A stretch of 64,000 bases of DNA, taken from Megachile rotundata. Lineage: Eukaryota; Arthropoda; Insecta; Hymenoptera; Megachilidae. The notes under the pieces were generated by a model that saw only the letters and a program-made list of their open reading frames with translations, did not search any database and was not told the origin of the DNA. The position numbers were made by a program, and so were the translations under genes. The DNA is taken from the NCBI RefSeq assembly GCF_050947335.1, contig NW_027473317.1:868001-932000 (forward strand), read 5' to 3'. Numbering within the stretch: position 1 is the first letter of the stretch; every line of letters starts with the position of its first letter. Below, piece by piece: positions 27,961 through 43,080 of this stretch.

Positions 27961-28259
27961 TTGTCATATTGCGATTGTATGATTGCGATTGTATGATTGT
28001 GATTGTATGACTGTGATTGTATGATTGTGATTGTATGATTGTGATTGTATGATTGTGATTGTGTGACTGTGATTGTATGATTGTGATTGTATGATAGTGA
28101 TTGTCATATTGCGATTGTATGATTGCGATTGTATGATTGTGATTGCATGACTGTGATTGTATGATTCTGTTTGTATGATTGTGATTGTATGATTGTGATT
28201 CTATGATTGTCATTGTATGAATGTGATTGTATGACTTTTATTGTATGATTGTGATTGTA

Positions 28260-31200
28260 TGATTGTGATGGTATGATTGTGATTGTATGATTGTGATTGT
28301 ATGATTGTGATTGTATGATTGTGATTGTACGATTTTGATTGTATGATTGTGATTGCATGATTGAGATTGTATGATTGTGATTGTATGATTGTGATTGTAT
28401 GATTGTGATTGTATGATTGTGATTGTATGCTTGTGATTGTATGATTATGATTGTATAATTGTGATTATATGATTGTGATTGTATGATTGCGTTTGAATGA
28501 TTGTGATTGTGACATTGCGATTGTATGATTGCGATTTTATGATTGTGTTTGTACGATTGCGATTGTATGATTGCAATTTAATGAGTGTGATTATATGATT
28601 ATGATTGTATGATTGTGATTGTATGATGGTGATTGTATGATTGTGATTGTATGATGGTGATTGTATGATCGTAATTGTATGATCGTGATTGTATGATCGT
28701 GATTGTATGACCGTGATTGTATGATCGTGATTGTATGATCGTGATTGTATGATGGTGATTGTATGATCGTGATTGTATGATCGTGATTGTATGATCGTGA
28801 TTGGATGATTGTGATTGTACGATAGTGATTGTGACATTGCGATTGTATGATTGCGATTGTATGATTGCGATTGTATGATTGTGATTGTATGATTGTGATT
28901 GTATGATAGTGATTGTGACATTGCGATTGTATGATTGCGATTGTATGATTGTGATTATATGATTGTGATTGTATGATTGTGATTGTATGATTTTAATTGT
29001 ATGATTGTGATTGTATGATTGTCATTGTATGAATGTGATTGTATGACTTTTATAGAATGATTGTGATTGTATGATTGTGATTGTATGATTATGATTGTAT
29101 GATTGTGATTGTATGATTGTCATTGTATGATTGTGAATGCATGATTTTAATTGTATGATTGTGATTGTATGATTGCGATTGTAATATTGCGATTGTATGA
29201 TTGTGATTGTAGGATCGTGATTGTATGATCGTGATTGTATGATTGTGATTGTATGATTGTGATTGTATGATTGTGATTTTATGATTGTGATTGTATGATT
29301 GTGATTGTACGATAGTGATTGTGACATTGCGATTGTATGATTGCGATTCTATGATTGTGATTGTATGACTGTGATTGTATGATTGTGATTCTATGATTGT
29401 GATTGTATGATTGTGATTGTATGACTGTGATAGTATGATTGTGATTGTATGATAGTGATTGTGATATTGCGATTGTATGATTGCGATTGTATGATTGTGA
29501 TTGCATGACTGTGATTGTATGATTGTGTTTGTATGATTGTGATTGTATGATTGTGATTGTATGATTGTCATTGTATGAATGTGATTGTATGACTTTTATA
29601 GTATGATTGTGATTGTATGATTGTGATTGTATGATTGTGATTGTATGATTATGATTGTATGATTGTGATTGCATGATTGAGATTGTATGATTGTCATTGT
29701 ATGATTGTGATTGTATGATTGTGATTGTATGCTTGTGATTGTATGATTGTGATTGTATAATTGTGATTATATGACTGTGATTGTATGATTGCGTTTGTAT
29801 GATGGTCATTGTATGATTGTGATTGTGACATTGCGATTGTATGATCGCGATTTTATGGTGGTGTTTGTATGATTGCGATTGTATGATTGCAATTTAATGA
29901 GTGTGATTATATGATTATGATTGTGTGATTGTGATTGTATGATGGTGATTGTATGATTGTGATTGTATTATGGTGATTGTATGATTGTGATTGTATGATT
30001 GTGATTATATGATTGTGATTGTATGATTGTGATTGTATGATTGTGATTGTATGATTGTGATTGTATGATTTTAATTGTATGATTGTGATTGTATGATTGT
30101 GATTGCATGGTTGCGACTGTATGATTGTGATTGTATGATTTTGATTGCATGATTGTGATTGCATGACTGTGATTATATGATTGTGATTGTATGATTGTGA
30201 TTGTATGATTGTGATTGTATGATTGTGATTGTATGATTATGATTGTATGATTGTGATTGTATGACTGTCATTTTATGATTGTGATTGCATGATTTTAATT
30301 GTATGATTGTGATTGTATGATTGCGATTGTAATATTGCGATTTTATGATTGTGATTGTATGATCGTGATTGTATGGTCGTGATTGTATGATTTTGATTGC
30401 ATGATTGTGTTTGTATGATTGTGATTGTATGATTGTGATTGTATGATTGTCATTGTATGAATGTGATTGTATGACTTTTATTGTATGATTGTGATTGTAT
30501 GATTGTGAATGTATGATTGTGATTGTATGATTGTGGTTGTATGATTGTGATTGTATGATTGTGATTGTATGATTTTGATTGTATGATTGTGATTGCATGA
30601 TTGAGATTGTATGATTGTGATTTTATGATTGTGATTGTATGATTGTGATTGTATGCTTGTGATTGTATGATTGTGATTGTATAATTGTGATTATATGATT
30701 GTGATTGTATGATTGCGTTTGTATGATTGTGATTGTGACATTGCGATTGTATGATTGCGATTTTATGATTGTGTTTGTATGATTGCGATAGTAAGATTGT
30801 GATTGCATGATTGTGATTTTATGATTGTGATTGAATGATTGTGATTGAATGATGGTGATTGTATGATTGTGATTGTATGATGGTGATTGTATGATCGTGA
30901 TTGTATGATCGTGATTGTATGATTGTGATTGTATGATCGTGATTGTATGATCGTGATTGTCTGATCGTGATTGTATGATCGTGATTGTATGATCGTGATT
31001 GTATGATCGTGATTGTATGATCGTGATTGTATGATCGTGATTGTATGATTGTGATTTTATGATTTTGATTGTATTATTGTGACTGTATCATTGTGATTGT
31101 ATGATTTTGATTGTATGACTGTGATTGTATGATTGTGATTGTATGATTGTGATTGTATGATTGTGATTGTGTGATTGTGATTGTTTGATTGTGATTGTAT

Positions 31201-31300
31201 GATAGTGATTGTGACATTGCGATTGTATGATTGCGATTGTATGATTGTGATTGTATGATTGTGATAGTAAGATTGTAATTGCATGATTGTGATTTTATGA
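28260..31300. repeat. Segment duplicated from 24.3-28.0 kb, second copy
   Basis: The left part matches the first copy at +3,962 bases (283 monomers; gacttttatagaatg at 29045). Just after it the offset becomes +3,332 (238 monomers; gacttttat at 29591, gcaatttaatgag at 29889). The copy therefore lacks 630 bases, 45 whole monomers, at a junction near 29,060. Near the end gtattattgtgactg at 31071 is +3,346, one monomer more. Confidence 0.85.
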
Positions 31301-31439
31301 TTGTGATTGAATGATTGTGATTGTATGCTTGTGATTGTATGCTTGTGATTGTATGATTGTGATTGTATGATTGTGATTATATGATTGTGATTGTATGATT
31401 GCGTTTGTATGATTGTGATTGTATAATTGTGATTGTATG

Positions 31440-31560
31440 ATTATGGTTGCATGATTGTGTTTGTATGATTGTTCTTGCATGATTATGATCGCATGGTTGT
31501 AAATGCATGATTCTGATTGTATGATTGTGCTTGTATGATTGTGATTGTATAATTGCGATT
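31440..31560. repeat. Isolated gttcttgc block
   Basis: The sixth and last copy of the most diverged block lies here, more than 17 kb from the previous one at 13851. It has its own changes (gtgtttgtatg before it and gattgtgcttg after). It marks the transition from the left-half variants to the right-half variants. Confidence 0.82.
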
Positions 31561-31674
31561 GTATGAATGTGATTGTATGATCGTGATTGTATGGGCGCGA
31601 CTGTATGATTGTGATTGTATGATTGTGATTGTATGATTGTGATTGTATGATTGTGATTGTATGATTGTGATTGT

Positions 31675-32338
31675 ATGATTGTGATTGTATGATTGTGATT
31701 GTATGATTGTCATTGTATGAATGTGATTGTATGACTGTGATTGTATGATTGTGATAGTAAGATTGTGTTTGTATGATTGTGATTGTATGATTGTGATTGT
31801 ATGATTGTGATTGTATGATTGTGATTGTATGGCTGTGATTGTATAATAGTGATTGTGACATTGCGATTGTATGATTGCGATTGTATGATTGTGATTGTAT
31901 GACTGTGATTGTATGATTGTGATAGTAAGATTTTGATTGTATGATTGTGATTGTATGATTGTGATTGTATGATAGTGATTGTGACATTGCGATTGTATGA
32001 TTGCGAATGTATGATTGTGATTGTATGATTGTGATTGTATGATTGTGATTGTATGATTTTAATTGTATGATTGTGATTGTATGATTGTGATTGTATGATT
32101 GCGTCTGTATGATTGTGATTGTATGATTGTGATTGTATGATTGTAATTGTATGATTGAGATTGAATGATTGGGATTGTATGATTGTGATTGTATGATTGT
32201 GATTGTATGATAGTGATTATGACATTGCGATTGTATGATTCAGATTGTATGGTTGTGATTGTATGATTGTGATTGTATGATTGTGATTGTATGGTTGTGA
32301 TTGTATGATTGTGATTGTATGATTGTGATTGTATGATT
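31675..32338. repeat. Segment recurring 3,150 bases downstream
   Basis: The stretch from the gaatgtgattgtatgactg block (31719) through the first gattcagattgtatgg variant (near 32,240) recurs at about 34825-35488, an offset of 225 monomers. The order of gatagtaag, ggctgtg, gtgacattgcg and gattatgacattgcg variants is the same, with few differences, for example gattttg near 31,931 against gattgtg. Confidence 0.83.
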
Positions 32339-33950
32339 GTGATTGTATGATTGTGATTGTATGATTGTGATTGTATGATTGTGATTGTATGATTGTGATA
32401 GAATGATTGCGATTGTATGATTGCGATTGTATGATTGCGATTGTATGATTGCGCTTGTATGATTGTGATTGTATGATTGCGTTTGTATGATTGCGATTGT
32501 ATGATTGTCATTGTATGATTTTGATTGTATGATTGTGATTGTATGATTGTGATTGTATGATTTTGATTGTATGATTGTGATTGCATGACTGAGATTGTAT
32601 GATTGTGATTGTATGATTGTGATTGTATGATTGTGATTGTATGATTGTGATTGTATGATTGTGATTGTATGATTGTGATTGTATGATTGTGATTGTATGA
32701 TTGTGATTGTATGATTGTGATTGTATGATTGAGATTGAATGATTGGGATTGTATGATTGTGATTGTATGATTGTGATTGTATGATAGTGATTGTGACATT
32801 GCGATTGTATGATTCAGATTGTATGGTTGTGATTGTATGATTGTGATTGTATGATTGTGATTGTATGATTGTGATTGTATGATTGTGATTGTATGGTCGT
32901 GATTGTATGATTGTGATTGTATGATTGTGATTGTATGATTGTGATTGTATGATTGTGATTGTATGATTGTGATTGTATGATTGTGATTGTATGATTTTAA
33001 TTGTATGATTGTGATTGCATGATTGTGATTTTATGATTGCGACTGTGTGATTGTGATTGTATGATTTTGATTGTATGATTGTGATTGCATGATTGAGATT
33101 GAATGATTGGGATTATATGATTGTGATTGTATGATTGTGATTGTATGATAGTGATTATGACATTGCGATTGTATGATTCAGATTGTATGGTTGTGATTGT
33201 ATGATTGTGATTGTATGATTGTGATTGTATGGTTGTGATTGTATGATTGTGATTGTATGATTGTGATTGTATGATTGTGATTGTATGATTGTGATTGTAT
33301 GATTGTGATTGTATGATTGTGATAGAATGATTGCGATTGTATGATTGCGATTGTATGATTGCGATTGTATGATTGCGCTTGTATGATTGTGATTGTATGA
33401 TTGCGTTTGTATGATTGCGATTGTATGATTGTCATTGTATGATTTTGATTGTATGATTGTGATTGTATGATTGTGATTGTATGATTTTGATTGTATGATT
33501 GTGATTGCATGACTGAGATTGTATGATTGTGATTGTATGATTGTGATTGTATGATTGTGATTGTATGATTGTGATTGTATGATTGTGATTGTATGATTGT
33601 GATTGTATGATTGTGATTGTATGATTGTGATTGTATGATTGTGATTGTATGATTGAGATTGAATGATTGGGATTGTATGATTGTGATTGTATGATTGTGA
33701 TTGTATGATAGTGATTGTGACATTGCGATTGTATGATTCAGATTGTATGGTTGTGATTGTATGATTGTGATTGTATGATTGTGATTGTATGATTGTGATT
33801 GTATGATTGTGATTGTATGGTCGTGATTGTATGATTGTGATTGTATGATTGTGATTGTATGATTGTGATTGTATGATTGTGATTGTATGATTGTGATTGT
33901 ATGATTGTGATTGTATGATTTTAATTGTATGATTGTGATTGCATGATTGT
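32221..33950. repeat. 924-base (66-monomer) duplication
   Basis: The rare gcgcttg variant at 32451 recurs at 33375, with neighbouring gatagaatg, gattgtcatt and gactgag variants. The gacattgcg plus cagatt block at 32221 recurs at 33159, an offset of 938 bases, so one monomer was gained or lost. The cagatt block appears only from here to about 61 kb. Confidence 0.83.
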
Positions 33951-36900
33951 GATTTTATGATTGCGACTGTGTGATTGTGATTGTATGATTTTGATTGTAT
34001 GATTGTGATTGCATGATTGTGATTATATGCTTGTGATTGTATGATTGTGATTGTATGATTGTGATTGTATGATTGTGATTGTATGATTGCGATTGTATGA
34101 TTGTGATTGTATGATTGTGATTGTATGATTGTGATTGTATGATTGTGATTGTATGATTGTGATTGTATGATTGTGATTGTATGATTGTGATTGTATGATT
34201 GTGATAGAATGATTGCGATTGTATGATTGCGATTGTATGATTGCGATTGTATGATTGTGATTGTATGATTGCGTTTGTATGGTTGCGATTGTATGATTGT
34301 CATTGTATGATTTTGATTGTATGATTGTGATTGTATGATCGTGATTGTATGATCGTGATTGTATGATTGTGATTGCATGATTGTGATTGTATGATTGTGA
34401 TTGTTTGATTGTGATTGTATGATTGTGATTGTATGATTTTAATTGTATAATTGGGATCGTATGATTGGGATTGTATGATTGGGATTGTATGATTGTGATT
34501 GTATGATTGTGGTTGTATGTTTGAGATTGAATGATTGGGATTGTATGATTGTGATTGTATGATTGTGATTGTATGATTGTGATTGTGTGATTGTGATTGT
34601 TTGATTGTGATTGTATGATAGTGATTGTGACATTGCGATTGTATGATTGCGATTGTATGATTGTGATTGTATGATTGTGATAGTAAGATTGTGATTGCAT
34701 GATTGTGATTTTATGATTGTGATTGAATGATTGTGATTGTATGCTTGTGATTGTATGCTTGTGATTGTATGATTGTGATTGTATGATTGTGATTATATGA
34801 TTGTGATTGTATGATTGCGTTTGTATGATTGTGATTGTATGATTGTGATTGTATGATTGTCATTGTATGAATGTGATTGTATGACTGTGATTGTATGATT
34901 GTGATAGTAAGATTGTGTTTGTATGATTGTGATTGTATGATTGTGATTGTATGATTGTGATTGTATGATTGTGATTGTATGGCTGTGATTGTATAATAGT
35001 GATTGTGACATTGCGATTGTATGATTGCGATTGTATGATTGTGATTGTATGACTGTGATTGTATGATTGTGATAGTAAGATTGTGATTGTATGATTGTGA
35101 TTGTATGATTGTGATTGTATGATAGTGATTGTGACATTGCGATTGTATGATTGCGAATGTATGATTGTGATTGTATGATTGTGATTGTATGATTGTGATT
35201 GTATGATTTTAATTGTATGATTGTGATTGTATGATTGTGATTGTATGATTGCGTCTGTATGATTGTGATTGTATGATTGTGATTGTATGATTGTAATTGT
35301 ATGATTGAGATTGAATGATTGGGATTGTATGATTGTGATTGTATGATTGTGATTGTATGATAGTGATTATGACATTGCGATTGTATGATTCAGATTGTAT
35401 GGTTGTGATTGTATGATTGTGATTGTATGATTGTGATTGTATGGTTGTGATTGTATGATTGTGATTGTATGATTGTGATTGTATGATTGAGATTGAATGA
35501 TTGGGATTGTATGATTGTGATTGTATGATTGTGATTGTATGATAGTGATTGTGACATTGTGATTGTATGATTCAGATTGTATGGTTGTGATTGTATGATT
35601 GTGATTGTATGATTGTGATTGTATGATTGTGATTGTATGATTGTGATTGTATGGTCGTGATTGTATGATTGTGATTGTATGATTGTGATTGTATGATTGT
35701 GATTGTATGATTGTGATTGTATGATTGTGATTGTATGATTGTGATTGTATGATTTTAATTGTATGATTGTGATTGCATGATTGTGATTTTATGATTGCGA
35801 CTGTGTGATTGTGATTGCATGATTTTGATTGTATGATTGTGATTGCATGATTGTGATTATATGATTGTGATTGTATGATTGTGATTGTATGATTGTGATT
35901 GTATGATTGTGATTGTATGATTGTGATTGTATGATTGCGATTGTATGATTGTGATTGTATGATTGTGATTGTATGATTGTGATTGTATGATTGTGATTGT
36001 ATGATTGTGATTGTATGATTGTGATTGTATGATTGTGATTGTATGATTGTGTTAGAATGATTGCGATTGTATGATTGCGATTGTATGATTGCGATTGTAT
36101 GATTGTGATTGTATGATTGCGTTTGTATGATTGCGATTGTATGATTGTCATTGTATGATTTTGATTGTATGATTGTGATTGTATGATCGTGATTGTATGA
36201 TCGTGATTGTATGATTGTGATTGCATGATTGTGATTGTATGATTGTGATTGTTTGATTGTGATTGTATGATTGTGATTGTATGATTTTAATTGTATAATT
36301 GGGATTGTATGATTGGGATTGTATGATTGGGATTGTATGATTGTGATTGTATGATTGTGGTTGTATGTTTGAGATTGAATGATTGGGATTGTATGATTGT
36401 GATTGTGTGATTGTGATTGTATGATTGTGATGGTATGATTGTGATTGTATGATTGTGATAGAATGATTGCGATTGTATGATTGCGTTTGTATGATTGCGA
36501 TTGTATGATTGTGATTGTATGATTGCGTTTGTATGATTGCGATTGTATGATTGTCATTGTATGATTGTGATTGTATGATTGTGATTCTATGATCGTGATT
36601 GTATGATCGTGATTGTATGATCGTGATTGTATGATCGTGATTGTATGATCGTGATTGTATGATTGTGATTGTATGATTGTGATTGTATGATTGTGATTAT
36701 ATGATTGTGATTGTATGATTGTGATTGTACGATAGTGATTGTGACATTGCGATTGTATGATTGCGATTGTATGATTGTGATTGTATGACTGCGATTGTAT
36801 GATTGTGATTGTATGATTTTGATTGTATGATTGTGATTGCATGACTGAGATTGTATGATTGTGATTGTATGATTGTGATTGTATGATTGTGATTGTATGA

Positions 36901-37194
36901 TTGTGATTGTATGATTGTGATTGTATGATTGTGATTGTATGATTGTGATTGTATGATTGTGATTGTATGATTGTGATTGTATGATTGAGATTGAATGATT
37001 GGGATTGTATGATTGTGATTGTATGATTGTGATTGTATGATAGTGATTGTGACAATGCGATTGTATGATTCAGATTGTATGGTTGTGATTGTATGATTGT
37101 GATTGTATGATTGTGATTGTATGATTGTGATTGTATGGTCGTGATTGTATGATTGTGATTGTATGATTGTGATTGTATGGTTGTGATTGTATGA

Positions 37195-38490
37195 TTTTAA
37201 TTGTATGATTGTGATTGCATGATTGTGATTTTATGATTGCGACAGTGTGATTGTGATTGTATGATTTTGATTGTATGATTGTGATTGCATGATTGTGATT
37301 ATATGATTGTGATTGTATGATTGTGATTGTATCATTGTGATTGTATGATTGTGATTGTATGAGTGCGATTGTATGATTGTGATTGTGTGATTGTGATTGT
37401 ATGATTGTGATTGTATGATTGTGATTGTATGATTGTGATTGTATGATTGTGATTGTATGATTCTGATAGAATGATTGCGATTGTATGATTGCGATTGTAT
37501 GATTGCGATTGTATGATTGTGATTGTATGATTGCGTTTGTATGATTGCGATTGTATGATTGTCATTGTATGATTTTGATTGTATGATTGTGATTGTATGA
37601 TCGTGATTGTATGATCGTGATTGTATGATTGTGATTGCATGATTGTGATTGTATGATTGTGATTGTTTGATTGTGATTGTATGATTGTAATTGTATGATT
37701 TTAATTGTATAATTGGGATTGTATGATTGGGATTGTATGATTGGGATTGTATGATTGTGATTGTATGATTGTGGTTGTATGTTTGAGATTGAATGATTGG
37801 GATTGTATGATTGTGATTCTGTGATTGTGATTGTATGATTGTGATGGTATGATTGTGATTGTATGATTGTGATAGAATGATTGCGATTGTATGATTGCGA
37901 TTGTATGATTGCGATTGTATGATTGTGATTGTATGATTGCGTTTGTATGATTGCGATTGTATGATTGTCATTGTATGATTGTGATTGTATGATTGTGATT
38001 CTATGATCGTGATTGTATGATCGTGATTGTATGATCGTGATTGTATGATCGTGATTGTATGATCGTGATTGTATGATTGTGATTGTATGATTGTGATTGT
38101 ATGATTGTGATTATATGATTGTGATTGTATGATTGTGATTGTACGATAGTGATTGTGACATTGCGATTGTATGATTGCGATTGTATGATTGTGATTGTAT
38201 GACTGCGATTGTATGATTGTGATTTTATCATTGTGATTGTATGATTGTGATTGTATTACTGTGATAGTATGATTGTGATTGTATGATAGTGATTGTGATA
38301 TTGCGATTGTATGATTGCGATTGTATGATTGTGATTGCATGACTGTGATTGTATGATTGTGTTTGTATGATTGTGATTGTATGATTGTGATTGTATGATT
38401 GTCATTGTATGAATGTGATTGTATGACTTTTATAGTATGATTGTGATTGTATGATTGTGATTGTATGATTGTGATTGTATGATTGTGATT
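37195..38490. repeat. ggg-block segment A, copy 1
   Basis: The segment runs from a ttttaattg monomer through ttctgataga (37461), the ggg block (37699), gattctgtg (37815), a five-monomer CpG run and a gacttttat marker (38425). The same series occurs at 39970-41262 and 61093-62388. The gattctgtg and ttctgataga variants are private to these three segments as far as I can see. Confidence 0.85.
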
Positions 38491-39969
38491 GTATGATTGG
38501 GATTGTATGATTGTGATTGTATGATTGTGATTGTATGATTGTGATTGTATGATTGTGATTGTATGATTGTGATTGTATGATTGTGATTGGATGATTGTGA
38601 TTGTATGATTGTGATTGTATGATTGTGATTGTATGATAGTGATTGTGACATTGCGATTGTATGATTGCGAATGTATGATTGTGATTGTATGATTGTGATT
38701 GTATGATTGTGATTGTATGATTTTAATTGTATGATTGTGATTGTATGATTGTGATTGTATGATTGCGTCTGTATGATTGTGATTGTATGATTGTGATTGT
38801 ATGATTGTAATTGTATGATTGAGATTGAATGATTGGGATTGTATGATTGTGATTGTATGATTGTGATTGTATGATAGTGATTATGACATTGCGATTGTAT
38901 GATTCAGATTGTATGGTTGTGATTGTATGATTGTGATTGTATGATTGTGATTGTATGGTTGTGATTGTATGATTGTGATTGTATGATTGTGATTGTATGA
39001 TTGAGATTGAATGATTGGGATTGTATGATTGTGATTGTATGATTGTGATTGTATGATAGTGATTGTGACATTGTGATTGTATGATTCAGATTGTATGGTT
39101 GTGATTGTATAATTGTGATTGTATGATTGTGATTGTATGATTGTGATTGTATGATTGTGATTGTATGGTCGTGATTGTATGATTGTGATTGTATGATTGT
39201 GATTGTATGATTGTGATTGTATGATTGTGATTGTATGATTGTGATTGTATGATTGTGATTGTATGATTTTAATTGTATGATTGTGATTGCATGATTGTGA
39301 TTTTATGATTGCGACTGTGTGATTGTGATTGTATGATTTTGATTGTATGATTGTGATTGCATGATTGTGATTATATGATTGTGATTGTATGATTGTGATT
39401 GTATGATTGTGATTGTATGATTGTGATTGTATGATTGTGATTGTATGATTGTGATTGTATGATTGCGATTGTATGATTGTGATTGTATGATTGTGATTGT
39501 ATGATTGTGATTGTATGATTGTGATTGTATGATTGTGATTGTATGATTGTGATTGTATGATTGTGATTGTATGATTGTGATAGAATGATTGCGATTGTAT
39601 GATTGCGATTGTATGATTGCGATTGTATGATTGTGATTGTATGATTGCGTTTGTATGATTGCGATTGTATGATTGTCATTGTATGATTTTGATTGTATGA
39701 TTGTGATTGTATGACCGTGATTGTATGATCGTGATTGTATGATTGTGATTGCATGATTGTGATTGTATGATTGTGATTGTTTGATTGTGATTGTATGATT
39801 GTGATTGTATGATTTTAATTGTATAATTGGGATTGTATGATTGGGATTGTATGATTGGGATTGTATGATTGTGATTGTATGATTGTGGTTGTATGTTTGA
39901 GATTGAATGATTGGGATTGTATGATTGTGATTGTGTGATTGTGATTGTATGATTGTGATGGTATGATTG

Positions 39970-41262
39970 TGATTGCATGATTGTGATTTTATGATTGCGA
40001 CTGTGTGATTGTGATTGTATGATTTTGATTGTATGATTGTGATTGCATGATTGTGATTATATGATTGTGATTGTATGATTGTGATTGTATCATTGTGATT
40101 GTATGATTGTGATTGTATGAGTGCGATTGTATGATTGTGATTGTGTGATTGTGATTGTATGATTGTGATTGTATGATTGTGATTGTATGATTGTGATTGT
40201 ATGATTGTGATTGTATGATTGTGATTGTATGATTCTGATAGAATGATTGCGATTGTATGATTGCGATTGTATGATTGCGATTGTATGATTGTGATTGTAT
40301 GATTGCGTTTGTATGATTGCGATTGTATGATTGTCATTGCATGATTTTGATTGTATGATTGTGATTGTATGATCGTGATTGTATGATCGTGATTGTATGA
40401 TTGTGATTGCATGATTGTGATTGTATGATTGTGATTGTTTGATTGTGATTGTATGATTGTAATTGTATGATTTTAATTGTATAATTGGGATTGTATGATT
40501 GGGATTGTATGATTGGGATTGTATGATTGTGATTGTATGATTGTGGTTGTATGTTTGAGATTGAATGATTGGGATTGTATGATTGTGATTCTGTGATTGT
40601 GATTGTATGATTGTGATGGTATGATTGTGATTGTATGATTGTGATAGAATGATTGCGATTGTATGATTGCGATTGTATGATTGCGATTGTATGATTGTGA
40701 TTGTATGATTGCGTTTGTATGATTGCGATTGTATGATTGTCATTGTATGATTGTGATTGTATGATTGTGATTCTATGATCGTGATTGTATGATCGTGATT
40801 GTATGATCGTGATTGTATGATCGTGATTGTATGATCGTGATTGTATGATTGTGATTGTATGATTGTGATTGTATGATTGTGATTATATGATTGTGATTGT
40901 ATGATTGTGATTGTACGATAGTGATTGTGACATTGCGATTGTATGATTGCGATTGTATGATTGTGATTGTATGACTGCGATTGTATGATTGTGATTTTAT
41001 CATTGTGATTGTATGATTGTGATTGTATGACTGTGATAGTATGATTGTGATTGTATGATAGTGATTGTGATATTGCGATTGTATGATTGCGATTGTATGA
41101 TTGTGATTGCATGACTGTGATTGTATGATTGTGTTTGTATGATTGTGATTGTATGATTGTGATTGTATGATTGTCATTGTATGAATGTGATTGTATGACT
41201 TTTATAGTATGATTGTGATTGTATGATTGTGATTGTATGATTGTGATTGTATGATTGTGATT
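39970..41262. repeat. ggg-block segment A, copy 2
   Basis: It lies 2,772 bases (198 monomers) after copy 1: ttctgata at 40233, ggg block at 40471, gattctgtg at 40587, gacttttat at 41197. The left boundary differs from copy 1, because the ttttaattg monomer expected near 39967 is missing and the segment instead abuts another ggg block that starts at 39813. Confidence 0.85.
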
Positions 41263-43080
41263 GTATGATTGTGATTGTATGATTGTGATTGTATGATTGT
41301 GATTGTATGATTGTGATTGTATGATTGTGATTGTATGATTGTGATTGTATGATTGTGATTGTATGATTGTGATTGGATGATTGTGATTGTATGATTGTGA
41401 TTGTATGATTGTGATTGTATGATTGTGATTGTATGATTGTGATTGTATGATTTTCATTGTATGATTGTGATTGTATGATTGTGATTGTATGATTGTGATT
41501 GTATGATTGTGATTGTATGATTTTGATTGTATGATTGTGATTGCATGACTGAGATTGTATGATTGTGATTGTATGATTGTGATTGTATGATTGTGATTGT
41601 ATGATTGTGATCGTATGATTGTGATTGTATGCTTCTGATTGTATGATTGTGATTGTATGATTGTGATTGTATGATTGTCATTGTATGATTGTGATTGTAT
41701 GATTTTAATTGTATGATTGTGATTGTATGATTGCGATTGTAATATTGCGATTGTATGATTGTGATTGTATGATCGTGATTGTATGATCGTGATTGTATGA
41801 TTGTGATTGTATGATTGTGATTGTATGATTGTGACTATATGATTGTGATTGTATGATTGTGATTGTACGATAGTGATTGTGACATTGCGATTGTATGATT
41901 GCGATTGTATGATTGTGATTGTATGACTGCGATTCTATGATTGTGATTGTATGATTGTGATTGTATGATTGTGATTGTATGACTGTGTTAGTATGATTGT
42001 GATTGTATGATAGTGATTGTGATATTGCGATTGTATGATTGCGATTGTATGATTGTGATTGCATGACTGTGATTGTATGATTGTGTTTGTATGATTGTGA
42101 TTGTATGATTGTGATTGTATGATTGTCATTGTATGAATGTGATTGTATGACTTTTATAGTATGATTGTGATTGTATGATTGTGATTGTATGATTGTGATA
42201 GAATGATTGCGATTGTATGATTGCGATTGTATGATTGCGATTGTATGATTGCGATTGTATGATTGTGATTGTATGATAGCGTTTCTATGATTGCGATTGT
42301 ATGATTGTCATTGTATGATTTTGATTGTATGATTGTGATTGTATGATCGTGATTGTATGATCGTGATTGTATGATCGTGATTGCATGATTGTGATTGTAT
42401 GATTGTGATTATATGATTGTGATTGTATGATTGTGATTGTATGATTGTGATTGTATGATTGTGGTTGTATGATTGTGATTGTATGATTGTGATTTTATGA
42501 TTTTGATTGTATGATTGTGATTGCATGACTGAGATTGTATGATTGTGATTGTATGATTGTGATTGTATGATTGTGATTGTATGATTGTGATTGTATGATT
42601 GTCATTGTATGATTGTGATTGTATGATTTTAATTGTATGATTGTGATTGTATGATTGCGATTGTAATATTGCGATTGTATGATTGTGATTGTATGATCGT
42701 GATTGTATGATCGTGATTGTATGATTGTGATTGTATGATTGTGATTGTATGATTGTGACTATATGATTGTGATTGTATGATTGTGATTGTACGATAGTGA
42801 TTGTGACATTGCGATTGTATGATTGCGATTGTATGATTGTGATTGTATGACTGCGATTGTATGATTGTGATTGTATGATTGTGATTGTATGATTGTGATT
42901 GTATGACTGTGTTAGTATGATTGTGATTGTATGATAGTGATTGTGATATTGCGATTGTATGATTGCGATTGTATGATTGTGATTGCATGACTGTGATTGT
43001 ATGATTGTGTTTGTATGATTGTGATTGTATGATTGTGGTTGTATGATTGTCATTGTATGAATGTGATTGTATGACTTTTA
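41263..43080. repeat. Two repeats of about 924-952 bases
   Basis: The gacttttat markers at 41197, 42149 and 43073 are 952 and 924 bases apart (68 and 66 monomers). Between the last two, the gtaatattgcg, gactatatg, gtacgatag, gtgttagtatg and gtgatattgcg variants come in the same order as in the preceding interval. The gtgttagtatg variant is typical of this region and of 44-48, 60 and 63 kb. Confidence 0.8.
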
